Source of the DNA: JACJXW01 sp964418125 | GTDB taxonomy: Bacteria > Bacteroidota > Bacteroidia > Chitinophagales > Saprospiraceae | Direction: 5' to 3' | Assembly: GCA_964418125.1 (NCBI GenBank) | Contig: CAYQKY010000007.1 | Location: 1-64,000, forward strand | Length of the DNA: 64,000 bases | Part shown: positions 23,348-32,125 of the stretch, piece by piece | Numbering within the stretch: the first letter of the stretch is position 1 | Layout: each line of letters opens with the position of its first letter | The notes under the pieces: generated by a model | Seen by the model: only the letters and a program-made list of their open reading frames with translations | The model's database searches: none | Told to the model about the DNA's origin: nothing | Position numbers and translations under genes: made by a program

Positions 23348-25661
23348 TTGCCTGTAGGGTTGAAGTGGACAGCGAAAAGGGGACGGCATCCGCATCGACG
23401 GCACGGGACAGGTTGGGCTGATCCGCCATTTTGAAGGCCAGCTTTCCTCCTTCCTGCATGGCCTGGTGATCGATCCAGCTCTTGTTCCAGGGTTTTCCGT
23501 TGAGAACCGCCGATTCAATATACACATTGCCCGGCTGATTTCCTGAAGCTTCGATAATGAATTCCCTGCCGTTTTCCAACTTCAGGGTTACCTTGTCGAA
23601 GAGCGGGCTGCCGATCACATATTGGGTAGTCGCCGGAGTGACGGGATAAAAGCCCAGGGCGCTGAACACGTACCAGGCGGAAGTCTGCCCGTTGTCCTCA
23701 TCCCCGCAGTACCCGTCCGGCGCAGGAGTGTATAGTTTTTCCATAACCTCCCGCACTTTCTGCTGCGCCTTCCAGGGCTGCCGGCCGTGGTTGTAAAGGT
23801 AGATCATGTGCTGTATCGGCTGGTTGCCGTGGGCGTAGTTGCCCATATTGACGATCTGCATCTCCCGGATCTCATGGATGGTAAACCCGTAATAGGAATC
23901 GTCAAAATCGGGAGGCATGGTGAAGACCTCGTCCAGCTTGGCTACGAAGGCCTCTTCCCCGCCCATCAGATCGATCAGGCCCTGCACGTCCTGAAAAACG
24001 GACCAGGTATAATGCAGGCTGTTGCCCTCGGTGAAGGCGTCTCCCCATTTAAGCGGGTTGAACGGCGACTGAAAGGTTCCGTCCTCGTTTTTGCCGCGCA
24101 TCCATCCACTTTGAGGGTCGTAGAGTTTTTTATAGTTGTACGATTGCTCGTAGAACTTTCGGGCCGTTTCCTCCTTTCCCATCAGGCGGGCCATCTGGGC
24201 AAGGGCAAAGTCGGCATAGGCATACTCCAGAGTGCGGGCGGCGTTTTCGTTGATGCCAACATCATAGGGCACATAGCCCAGTTCGTTGTAATAATCAACG
24301 CCGAGGCGGCCGACCGAATTGACGGGCCGCCCTTCGGCTACGCTGGCATTTTTCAGCATGGCCTCCAGCAACAGCTCCGCATCATAACCCCGGATCCCTT
24401 TGACGTATGCATCGGCGATCAGGGAGGCCGAATTGGAACCGATCATGCAGTCGCGATGGCCGGGGCTGGCCCATTCCGGCAACCAGCCCGACTCGAGGTA
24501 GGTATTCGCCAGGCCCTGCATGATGTGGCTGTCCAGTTCCGGGTACATGAGCGTGAAGAAAGGGAACACGGCGCGGAAGGTGTCCCAGAAGCCATTGTCG
24601 GTGAACATATAGCCCGGGCGGACTTGCCCGTTGTACGGGCTATAGTGCACAATTTCTTCAGAAGCATCGAACTCATAAAATTTCCGTGGGAATAACAGTA
24701 GCCGGTAAAGGCAGGAGTAAAATGTACGGAGGTTGTCCAGGTTGTCATCTTCCACTTTAATACGGCGCAGCTCCTTGTCCCAGGCCCGGAAGGCCTTCGC
24801 TTTGGTTTGCTCAAAAGTATCCTCTCCGATCTCCCTGCGGAGGTTGAGTTCTGCCTGTTCGGGGCTGATGAAGGAAGAGGCCACCTTCACGTGTACCTGT
24901 TCTCCCCGTTCCGTTTTGAACCCAATAACCGCCCCAACGTGGCCGCCTTCTTTCCGGGTGGAATTTTCCTCCAACGCCCATTGATCCCCCCAGGTGTGGG
25001 TGAGATCGAAATCCCTATCAAAAACGGCCACGAAGTAGTTGTGAAAATTATCCGGCACGCCCCCGCTGTTGTTGCGGCAATACCCTATGATCTTTCGCTC
25101 TTCGGGAATAACCTCCACCATCGAGCCTTCATTAAAGGCGTCGAGCAGGATATAGGAAGACTCTTCCTCTGGAAAAGTGAAGCGGAACTGCGCTGCCCGT
25201 TCGGTAGGCGCCACCTCCGCCACCACATCGTAATCTGCCAGGTATACTTTGTAATAATGTGGCATTACTTCTTCAGCCTTATGGGAGAACCAGGACGCTC
25301 GTTCCTCCTCCTGAAACCTGAGTTCCCCGGTAACCGCCATCAGGGAAAAGGCGGCATAGTCATTGATCCAGGGGCTGGGCTGATGGGTTTGCTTGATGCC
25401 GCGGACCTTATGGGCATCGTATTGGTACGTCCAGCCGTCGCCCATCTTGTTGGTCATGGGAGTCCAGAAATTCATACCCCAGGGCAGGGCGATGGCCGGG
25501 TAGGTATTACCATTGGAAAGGCTGAATTCCGAGTCGGCGCCCATTAGGGGGTTGACGAGGAAGACAGGGCTGTCATTTTCCACTGTGGCCCCAGTTTGAG
25601 CAAAAGAAGGAACGTGAAATATTATCAGCGCCCCGAAAAAGGAAAGAAGAGAATAATTCAT
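23340..25661 (-). CDS. GH92-family alpha-mannosidase-like glycosidase
   Basis: A 773-residue exported enzyme of glycoside hydrolase family 92, calcium-dependent exo-alpha-mannosidases. Signal peptide MNYSLLSFFGALIIFHVPSFAQ. The N-terminal beta-sandwich (VNPLMGADSEFSLSNGNTYP) is followed by the (alpha/alpha)6 domain with FTDNGFWDTFRAVFPFFTL, LPEWASPGHRDCMIGSNSAS, the HEIREM segment that probably carries the acid glutamate, and GDEDNGQTSAWYVFSALGFY. A GTG start at 25679 is possible but lies in a CACTCATTC repeat; ATG 25661 gives a clean signal. It is downstream of SusD across a strong hairpin and translationally coupled to ROK. Mannose release followed by ROK phosphorylation is a reasonable inference. 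Confidence 0.93.
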   Translation of the reverse strand: MNYSLLSFFGALIIFHVPSFAQTGATVENDSPVFLVNPLMGADSEFSLSNGNTYPAIALPWGMNFWTPMTNKMGDGWTYQYDAHKVRGIKQTHQPSPWINDYAAFSLMAVTGELRFQEEERASWFSHKAEEVMPHYYKVYLADYDVVAEVAPTERAAQFRFTFPEEESSYILLDAFNEGSMVEVIPEERKIIGYCRNNSGGVPDNFHNYFVAVFDRDFDLTHTWGDQWALEENSTRKEGGHVGAVIGFKTERGEQVHVKVASSFISPEQAELNLRREIGEDTFEQTKAKAFRAWDKELRRIKVEDDNLDNLRTFYSCLYRLLLFPRKFYEFDASEEIVHYSPYNGQVRPGYMFTDNGFWDTFRAVFPFFTLMYPELDSHIMQGLANTYLESGWLPEWASPGHRDCMIGSNSASLIADAYVKGIRGYDAELLLEAMLKNASVAEGRPVNSVGRLGVDYYNELGYVPYDVGINENAARTLEYAYADFALAQMARLMGKEETARKFYEQSYNYKKLYDPQSGWMRGKNEDGTFQSPFNPLKWGDAFTEGNSLHYTWSVFQDVQGLIDLMGGEEAFVAKLDEVFTMPPDFDDSYYGFTIHEIREMQIVNMGNYAHGNQPIQHMIYLYNHGRQPWKAQQKVREVMEKLYTPAPDGYCGDEDNGQTSAWYVFSALGFYPVTPATTQYVIGSPLFDKVTLKLENGREFIIEASGNQPGNVYIESAVLNGKPWNKSWIDHQAMQEGGKLAFKMADQPNLSRAVDADAVPFSLSTSTLQAND

Positions 25662-25676
25662 TGGTCTGGATTTTTT

Positions 25677-25706
25677 CACTCATTCACTCATTCACTAACT
25701 CACTCC
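25677..25706. repeat. CACTCATTCACTC tandem repeat
   Basis: Tandem CACTCATT units precede the GH92 start. A similar run, ATTCACTCATTCACTCA, is found at 35951-35967 just before the ThuA-fusion gene. Confidence 0.5.
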
Positions 25707-25714
25707 ATATACAC

Positions 25715-25763
25715 AAAAAACACATGAGCCACCCCGGCTCGTAAGAGGCGCGGGATGGCTCAT
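25715..25763 (-). terminator. Rho-independent terminator/attenuator after SusD
   Basis: Arms 25724-25736 and 25751-25763 (ATGAGCCAyCCCG type) pair at 12 of 13 positions. On the minus strand the stem is followed by GTGTTTTTTG. It lies 42 bp past the SusD stop and 54 bp before the GH92 start, so it probably reduces transcription from SusCD into the enzyme genes. Confidence 0.7.
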
Positions 25764-25804
25764 ATATTATGTCAGAGCAAACATGCTCTCTCTGCCGGCG
25801 GCAC

Positions 25805-27496
25805 TTACTTAGCCCACCACAGTTTGGTAGACTGCTCGTCGGGGCCTTGCTTGGCGATGGCAGCCTGTACGTTGGGGCCGTTGGTATTCACGGCATTGTT
25901 CCCGTAGCGCAGGCGCTGCGGGTATTTGCCGTTGAGGGCTGCATCTCCCAATGAATAGATATCGGGATCTTCTACGCCTGCGGCCAGTTCGGCCGGATAG
26001 CCGTAGTCTCGGACAATAGCCCAGCCTTCAAAGCCGTCGGTGTAGGAGGCGATCCAGCGCTGGATGGCGATCTTTTCGATCATTTCCTCTTCGGTGCCCG
26101 TCAGTTGGGCCAGCGGAGCGTCGGCCAGGTACTTGTCGATATCGGCATCGGATACCCCCCACAGCTTCATGGCATACCTGATACCATCCTGGTACAGCGC
26201 TGCCGCGTCGCCGTTGCCTATCCCTCTAACGGCTGCCTCAGCCTGCATGAAATAGGACTGGGCCGTAGCCAGGACGATCTCTGGGAAGATCTCTCCCGAG
26301 TTCTTGGCCCGGATCACGATCTCTGCCGGCGTGGAAAAGAATTCGTAGGCGGCCATGGAGTAGGTTTCGGCATTGAGCCTCGTGGGCTGGCCTACGTAGT
26401 AGGTATTTTCCGGCATGACTATCGTCGTCCCTTCCTCGGTATCTTCGCGCGTGTAGGCGACGCCGGCCTCATCGAGGACGCCGGCGATGAAGTCCACCCG
26501 CTTGTCGAACTGAGCGGCTTCGGGGCCGTCCGGTTTTTCAATGTAGACCTCTCCGCCCCTGGCCGGCTTGGCGTACAGTGCAAGGCGGGGGTCTTCGTTG
26601 TTACGCAGGTAATCGATCAGGGTCTTGCCCACCGTCCAGTCGGAGCCCTCACCGAAGTTGTACCATACGTCTCCGTAGCAGGCGGCATCCCACTGGGTAA
26701 TGATCTCATCCTTGGGCAGAAGGCAGTTGTCCGCTTCCGTTTCCAGCAGGGGCTGGCCGAGAGCCTGGGAGATGGCCCCTTCGGCAAAGTCGGCGCCCGG
26801 AGCGCCCAGCGCGCGCATGGCAAGCCTCAGCTTGAGGGTATTGGCCAGCTTCTTCCACTTCTGGAGGTCGCCCCCGTAGTACAGGTCGTTTTCCCCTACG
26901 TCATCGACGCTTACCCCTGTCCTTTCCGCGTCTCCGATAAGGGACATAGCCCGGTCGAGTTCATCGATCAGCCCTTTGTAAATGACGGCCTGCTCGTCGA
27001 ATTTCGGCTGGGTAATATCGGGGTTCGTAGCTTCGGAATAGGCCACCATTCCAAACACATCGGTGAACATCTGGAAGTACAGGCCCCTCATGACCAGGCC
27101 GATAGCTTCCATGTACTGGTTCTCGAACTCTCCGCCCTGTTTCACATTTCGCATGTAGTTATCCAGGTTTCCTATATAGCCTTCCAGCCAGTCCCAGGCG
27201 GCGTCGGTATAGCCGCTGTTGTAGGTGTATCCCAGCCCATCAGACCACCAGGAACCGCGGAAACCGAAGGTGAAGTGGCCGGCGTAGCGGTCGGTATGGA
27301 TCAGGTGGGCCCGCCAGTAGGGATAACGGTCGGGAGCGAAAAGCTTATACTGAGGCTGAGTCAGAAAGAACTTGCCGCTGACCTCATCGCTGGTAAAGGC
27401 GTCGGGCCTGACGTTTATGTCATTGAAGTCGCTGGTGCACTGCGTGAGCAACACACCCAGGAACATTAATACAAGGCACTTATTTAATCGACTCAT
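25805..27496 (-). CDS. SusD-like outer-membrane lipoprotein (SusD-like 2 type)
   Basis: A 563-residue lipoprotein (lipobox LLTQC, Cys20) of the second SusD-like group, which differs from the classical RagB proteins. Signatures are CTSDFNDINVRPDAFTSDEV at the N-terminus, MRGLYFQMFTDVFGMVAYSEA near residue 140, LQKWKKLANTLKLRLAMRAL around 215 and a C-terminal IQRWIASYTDGFEGWAIVRD. It starts 20 bp downstream of the SusC stop, the same spacing as in the first pair in this window. It should bind the glycan imported by that SusC. A terminator-like hairpin follows. Glycan identity is not visible; the downstream GH92 suggests mannose-containing oligosaccharides. Confidence 0.92.
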   Translation of the reverse strand: MSRLNKCLVLMFLGVLLTQCTSDFNDINVRPDAFTSDEVSGKFFLTQPQYKLFAPDRYPYWRAHLIHTDRYAGHFTFGFRGSWWSDGLGYTYNSGYTDAAWDWLEGYIGNLDNYMRNVKQGGEFENQYMEAIGLVMRGLYFQMFTDVFGMVAYSEATNPDITQPKFDEQAVIYKGLIDELDRAMSLIGDAERTGVSVDDVGENDLYYGGDLQKWKKLANTLKLRLAMRALGAPGADFAEGAISQALGQPLLETEADNCLLPKDEIITQWDAACYGDVWYNFGEGSDWTVGKTLIDYLRNNEDPRLALYAKPARGGEVYIEKPDGPEAAQFDKRVDFIAGVLDEAGVAYTREDTEEGTTIVMPENTYYVGQPTRLNAETYSMAAYEFFSTPAEIVIRAKNSGEIFPEIVLATAQSYFMQAEAAVRGIGNGDAAALYQDGIRYAMKLWGVSDADIDKYLADAPLAQLTGTEEEMIEKIAIQRWIASYTDGFEGWAIVRDYGYPAELAAGVEDPDIYSLGDAALNGKYPQRLRYGNNAVNTNGPNVQAAIAKQGPDEQSTKLWWAK

Positions 27497-27516
27497 GGTA
27501 TTCTGTTTTTAGGTTT

Positions 27517-30500
27517 TTAAAATTGAAGGCTGACGTTGAACCCGATACTGCGCAGCGTAGGCAGGTTAGCGATCAGGATTCCCTGGGCAGTGTTCGAAGT
27601 ACCCAGGCTGGCCTCCGGGTCAACATGGTCAATATCCTTGGTGAAGAAGAACAGGTTGCGGCCGATCAGGCTGATCGTCGCTCCCCGCAGGAAGCTGTTG
27701 GCAATTGCCGAGCGGGGCACCTTGTAGCTCAAAATAGCCTCTCTGAGGCGGATGTTATCCTGGTCGAAGATGTAATTGCTGGCGATGCCGGAGTAGGCGC
27801 CCCAGTAGTCCTGAGCGCTGATAGCAACGGTGTTGGGGACGAAAGACCCATCTTCCTGTTCCACTACTCCATCGACGACGATACCGCCATCGCGGTACTG
27901 CAGGCTCTGGGTAGAAACGCCGCTGGCATCCAGCTGGGCATTGGTCTCCGAGTAGATCTGGCCGCCCATCCGGGCGTCGATCAGGAAGCGCAGGCTGAAG
28001 TTCCCGTAGGAGAAGGTATTCGTCAGGCCGCCGATCCAGTCCGGCTGAGCGTTGCCCAAAAAGACCCTTTCAGCAGAGGCCTGTGGACGGCCTTCCGCAT
28101 TGACGATGATCTGGCCGGCATCGTTTGTGCGCCAGGTCGTGCCGTAAATATCGGCATAACCGCCGCCGACGGTAGCCTGAACGAGTACGTTACCTGAGTT
28201 GGTGACATTGAGCTGGTGGAATTCCAGGTCTTCGATCAGTTCGACCAGTTGGTTTTCGTTGTGCGTATAATTGAAAGCGAGTTCCCAGTTGAATTTGCCG
28301 GTGCGGACCGGAGAACCTCCGATCAGCAGTTCGTAACCTTTATTGGTCATTTCACCGATGTTCTCGCGGAAAAAGCTGAAACCGGTAGCCGGCGGAACGG
28401 GCACGTCGTAGATGAGGTCGACGGTCTTGATGTCATAGTACGAGAAGTCGGCAAAGAGGCGGTCGTTCCACATCCTGATCTCCGCTCCGAATTCCGTAGA
28501 ATTGATGGTCTCCGGTTTCAGGTCCGGATTGAACCGCACATTCGGCCGCGACAGAGTGGTACGGCCCAGGTAGCCGTCCTGTGCAACAGTATAGTACGGG
28601 TACAACTGGTACGGGCCGGTATCGTTACCGACCTGAGCCCAGTTACCCCTCACTTTGACGAGGTTGAAAATCCGGCTGTTGGGGTCGATAAAGCGGGTCA
28701 GCAGGAAGGAAAGGCCGACCGACGGGTAGAAATAAGACCAGTTGTCCTCCGACAAGGTGGAAGACCAGTCGTTGCGTCCGGTAATATCCAGGTAGGCGAA
28801 CCCTCCGTAGGACAAGGAAGCCGAAGCATAGAGGGAGTTGATCTTCTTCTCCTGCAGGGGCACGTAGGAAGGCCGGATGATGCGGCTGTTGGCCAGGAAT
28901 GCCCGCGTGGGGATCTTGAAGTCTTCTCCGTAAATGGCGGATTCCCGATAGGTGCGGTAGGAGTGGTTGCCCCCTACGTTGAAGGACAGGTCGAACATTT
29001 CGCCCAGGGGCGAGTTGGCCATGATGAGGAAGTCGGCATTGGTCTCCGTTGCTTCGATACCGGAGAAATTCAGGCGGCCGGACCGGAAGAAGTGGTGCCC
29101 TGCCTGGTTGATGCTCTCTCTCCGGATGTTGGTGACGTCAGAACCCACCCGTATAAAAGCGGAGAGCCAGTTGTTGAACTGGTAGGTAGCCTTGCCAAAG
29201 CCCAGGATACGGTTACGGGCCTCGTCGTTCCGGTCGTTGTAAAGGATCCAGTACGGGTTGGCGCCCAGAGCCGAGTAGGAAACCGAGTTGAGCGATTCCT
29301 CGGGGATCTGGAATGTTTTCAGGTCATCGATGGCCACGTTGCGGGGCATGTAGTAAACATAGGACAGAACGCCCTCCGAACCCAGAGAGGCCCGGTTCTG
29401 AATGTCCTGAGTGAAATACGTCGCCTTGGCATCGATGGTGAGGCGGTCCGATAATCTGGAAAAAGCCCTGAGGGTAAAGTTGTGGTTCTCCAGGTCGGAA
29501 TTCGGCAGGACGGACTCCGTCCGGCTGTTGGTGTAGGAAAAGCGCATGTTGAAGGCTTCCGTTCCACCGTCCAGCGCAATGGTATTGATGTATTTTCCGG
29601 CGGTGCGGAAGAAGTTCTCGACGTTATCCGGCTGGGCCGCATAGGGCCGGTCTTCTCCGGTGTAGTACAATTCGCTGCTACCATCCAGCCTGGGGCCCCA
29701 GGAACTGGAAGCGTTTTTCAGTTCGGTAAGGTTACCCGGTACGTTGCCCTGGGTGCCCTGCCCGTATTCGTTCTGATAATCCGGCAGGAACATCGGGCTG
29801 TCAAAAGTGACGTTGGAGTTGATGGAGACGCCGATCCCTTTCCGGGCAGTACCCTTTTTGGTGGTGATCAGCAGTACGCCGTTGGCTGCCCGCGAGCCGT
29901 AGAGGGCGGCTGCGTTAGGGCCTTTCAGCACCGAAATGCTTTCGATGTCATCCGGGTTGATGTCTGTGATGCCGCCCCCGGTAACGGTGCTGTTGTAAAC
30001 GCTACCGCCGCTGTTGGACCCTGCGTCATCGATGGGCATACCATCCACCACGATCAAAGGCTGGTTGTTGCCGGTAATGGAGTTGTTACCCCGGATCAGT
30101 ACCCGGGATCCCGCCCCGGGTCCGCCGGTAGACTGGGTGATGACCACCCCCGCTACCTTGCCCACCAGGGAGTTGACCGGGTTGTTGTCTTTGATGGTAG
30201 AAATTTCCTCCGAATTGACCTGTGAAATGGAATAACTCAGCGCCTTCTTTTCCCGGCTGACGCCAATGGCGGTTACCACCACTTCATCCATTTGAATACC
30301 TTCTTTCAGGGTACACACAATGTTGGTCTGGTTTTCGACAGGAATACGCTGTGAGGCATAACCAGTATAGGAAAACTCCAGGACCGGTTGGCTGGTGATC
30401 AATTTCAGGGTGAAATTTCCATCAATGTCCGTAACGGTGCCATTGTTGGTGCCAGCCTCTATGATGTTGACCCCGATCAGTGGTTCACCATCGTCGGTGA

Positions 30501-30585
30501 TGACTGTTCCGCTTACCGCTTGTTGCCCCCAGGCAAAAGCCGCAAACAGTAAAAAGCTTGTCAGCAAAACTAGTTTTGGTTTCAT
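27517..30585 (-). CDS. SusC/RagA-family TonB-dependent outer-membrane transporter
   Basis: A 1022-residue outer-membrane importer: signal peptide (1-20, ends AWGQ), CarboxypepD_reg-like domain (about 23-105, VSGTVITDDGEPLIGVNIIE), a TonB-box-like MDEVVVTAIGV, plug domain (NSLVGKVAGVVITQSTGGPG, then IESISVLKGPNAAALYGSRA) and a barrel ending SLQF. The plug and TonB-box sequences differ clearly from the other SusC here, so the two systems should import different substrates. It is the first gene of a minus-strand locus of SusD, GH92, ROK and cytochrome-type proteins, with a 403-bp upstream region shared with a divergent CBM9-like gene. Confidence 0.95.
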   Translation of the reverse strand: MKPKLVLLTSFLLFAAFAWGQQAVSGTVITDDGEPLIGVNIIEAGTNNGTVTDIDGNFTLKLITSQPVLEFSYTGYASQRIPVENQTNIVCTLKEGIQMDEVVVTAIGVSREKKALSYSISQVNSEEISTIKDNNPVNSLVGKVAGVVITQSTGGPGAGSRVLIRGNNSITGNNQPLIVVDGMPIDDAGSNSGGSVYNSTVTGGGITDINPDDIESISVLKGPNAAALYGSRAANGVLLITTKKGTARKGIGVSINSNVTFDSPMFLPDYQNEYGQGTQGNVPGNLTELKNASSSWGPRLDGSSELYYTGEDRPYAAQPDNVENFFRTAGKYINTIALDGGTEAFNMRFSYTNSRTESVLPNSDLENHNFTLRAFSRLSDRLTIDAKATYFTQDIQNRASLGSEGVLSYVYYMPRNVAIDDLKTFQIPEESLNSVSYSALGANPYWILYNDRNDEARNRILGFGKATYQFNNWLSAFIRVGSDVTNIRRESINQAGHHFFRSGRLNFSGIEATETNADFLIMANSPLGEMFDLSFNVGGNHSYRTYRESAIYGEDFKIPTRAFLANSRIIRPSYVPLQEKKINSLYASASLSYGGFAYLDITGRNDWSSTLSEDNWSYFYPSVGLSFLLTRFIDPNSRIFNLVKVRGNWAQVGNDTGPYQLYPYYTVAQDGYLGRTTLSRPNVRFNPDLKPETINSTEFGAEIRMWNDRLFADFSYYDIKTVDLIYDVPVPPATGFSFFRENIGEMTNKGYELLIGGSPVRTGKFNWELAFNYTHNENQLVELIEDLEFHQLNVTNSGNVLVQATVGGGYADIYGTTWRTNDAGQIIVNAEGRPQASAERVFLGNAQPDWIGGLTNTFSYGNFSLRFLIDARMGGQIYSETNAQLDASGVSTQSLQYRDGGIVVDGVVEQEDGSFVPNTVAISAQDYWGAYSGIASNYIFDQDNIRLREAILSYKVPRSAIANSFLRGATISLIGRNLFFFTKDIDHVDPEASLGTSNTAQGILIANLPTLRSIGFNVSLQF

Positions 30586-30988
30586 AATAGCTAGTTTATT
30601 GTTTGTTTATGAGTGTAAAAAGGAATGTCTTAACTTTCCCGCCGGTGAGGTATGCAGAGTATTTACTGTAGCCACCAGTTACTCTTTTCCCACAGGTGAT
30701 CCTGCCGTGAAGTAGTGACAAAAAATTACCTCACTGTTTGAGGTTCGTGAAGTTGTTTTTAAGGAGAACTAAACCAAAACAGCTCTTCCCATCCGGACTT
30801 TTCCGGGTAGGGCTAAACTAAGGTAATTTTCAAAAAAAACAGATGACTTTTAGCACCTCAAAGCCTGTTTTTGGGGTAGGAAAATTAGAATTTTATTTCC
30901 TTTTTTTGCCTATTCAACATAAAAAATTTGACTTCCCAGGTAGAGTATGCACATAGCTAGCATAAAACAAATTAAATAATGTTCTAAC
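30586..30988. other. 403-bp divergent intergenic region (SusC / CBM9-like gene)
   Basis: No gene is seen. The region is AT-rich toward the right end. It contains perfect inverted repeats ACCTCA-CTGTT-TGAGGT (30728-30744) and CCGGA-CTTT-TCCGG near 30793. No exact TAnnTTTG box was found in either direction, and the operator motif from 5107/5467 is not present. Confidence 0.55.
30728..30744. promoter_or_regulatory. Inverted repeat ACCTCA-N5-TGAGGT
   Basis: Perfect 6-bp arms with a 5-bp spacer, 142 bp upstream of the SusC start and 244 bp upstream of the divergent gene. It is a possible regulator site seen once. Confidence 0.3.
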
Positions 30989-32083
30989 ATGAATTCATTC
31001 CACCTTCTCTTTTTCAGCCTTTCTCTTTATGGGCTTTCCGGTCCAGCCCAACCTGCAGGGTACGAATATCAACCCGAAAAGTATGTCTGCCACCAGGCGC
31101 CTCAGGTTATCAGCCCCGACGGGCACATTGAAGATGCCGAATGGGGCCAGGCTCCGTGGGCCAAACCCTTTGTCGATATTGAAGGAACTATAAAGCCCAC
31201 GCCCTTCTTTCAAACGCGGGTGAAGATGCTCTGGGACGAACAGTACTTCTACATTGCCGCAGAACTGGAGGAAGAAAACCTTTGGGCAACCTACGATCAA
31301 CACGACGCGGTGATCTACCAGGAAAACAACTTCGAGGTGTTCCTCGACCCGGACGGGGACACCCACAACTATTTCGAGCTGGAGATCAACGCCCTGGGCA
31401 CGACATGGGACCTGCTGCTCACCAAACCCTACCGGGACGGCGGCCTGGCCATAAACGGATGGGATATACACGGGCTGAAAAAGGGCATCCAACTTTACGG
31501 AACGTTAAACGACCCTTCGGATAAAGACCGGAAGTGGGCCCTCGAACTGGCCATTCCCTGGAAGGCATTATCCCGCCGGACACCTCCCCAGGAAGGCGAG
31601 ACATGGCGGGCCAACTTCTCCCGGGTGGAATGGAAGATAGAAGCGGAAGGCGGAACCTACCGGAAAACAATAAACCCGGCCACCGGAAAACCTTTTCCCG
31701 AATACAACTGGGTGTGGTCTCCTCAGGGGGTAATAGCCATGCACCAGCCGGAAACCTGGGGGTTTGTCCAATTCACGGAAACCAAAGCCGGAGAAGGAGA
31801 AGTTGCCTTTCAGGAAGGCCCTGATGACGACATTAAATGGCTGCTCCGCCAGGTGTACTACGCTGAGCGGGAACACAAGCGGCAAAATGGGCATTATACC
31901 AATGAAGTGCCCGAACTGGAGCTGCCTTTGGCTGCTCAGGCCAAAGAGAAGCTGAATATTCTGGCGAACGAACACACTTTCGTTTCCTGGATCAGGAAAG
32001 GCAAGCGAATTTGGTATATCCGGGAGGATGGCAGGGTTTGGGCAAATGCCGGGCATTCATCCGGTGAAAGCAGAATTAAATAG
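30989..32083 (+). CDS. Secreted carbohydrate-binding family 9-like protein
   Basis: A 364-residue exported protein with a CBM9-like (DOMON-type) beta-sandwich: signal peptide about 1-21, then DGHIEDAEWGQAPWAKPFVD, TRVKMLWDEQYFYIAAELEE, NNFEVFLDPDGDTHNYFELE, INALGTTWDLLL and a late WRANFSRVEW. These strand motifs are the hallmark of family-9-like proteins found as free-standing secreted proteins in Bacteroidota. The conserved acidic DPDGD loop may bind calcium. The C-terminal 80 residues (LLRQVYYAEREHKRQNGHYT) form an extra helical region I do not recognise. It is divergent from the SusC/GH92 locus. Role unknown; glycan binding is inferred from family. Confidence 0.88.
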   Translation: MNSFHLLFFSLSLYGLSGPAQPAGYEYQPEKYVCHQAPQVISPDGHIEDAEWGQAPWAKPFVDIEGTIKPTPFFQTRVKMLWDEQYFYIAAELEEENLWATYDQHDAVIYQENNFEVFLDPDGDTHNYFELEINALGTTWDLLLTKPYRDGGLAINGWDIHGLKKGIQLYGTLNDPSDKDRKWALELAIPWKALSRRTPPQEGETWRANFSRVEWKIEAEGGTYRKTINPATGKPFPEYNWVWSPQGVIAMHQPETWGFVQFTETKAGEGEVAFQEGPDDDIKWLLRQVYYAEREHKRQNGHYTNEVPELELPLAAQAKEKLNILANEHTFVSWIRKGKRIWYIREDGRVWANAGHSSGESRIK

Positions 32084-32090
32084 TTACACT

Positions 32091-32104
32091 TTGTCAATTG
32101 ACAA
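32091..32104. repeat. 14-bp palindrome between convergent genes
   Basis: TTGTCAATTGACAA is a perfect palindrome in the 42-bp gap between the convergent CBM9-like and FN3-like genes. GTACTTACAAGT follows at 32106-32117 and resembles the left half of the operator motif at 5467, possibly by chance. Confidence 0.35.
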
Positions 32105-32125
32105 TGTACTTACAAGTTTTCAACC

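Noticed and set aside
21740..23434. A 564-codon plus-strand open frame across the DUF1553 and ROK genes
   Set aside because: It spans two well-supported genes on the other strand, and its translation shows no family pattern.
23348..23527. An upstream start for the ROK gene
   Set aside because: It would overlap the GH92 gene by about 190 bp and add 60 residues without ROK similarity; ATG 23347 is a normal coupled start.
26105..27469. A 454-codon plus-strand open frame across the second SusD gene
   Set aside because: Antisense shadow of a clear SusD-like protein.
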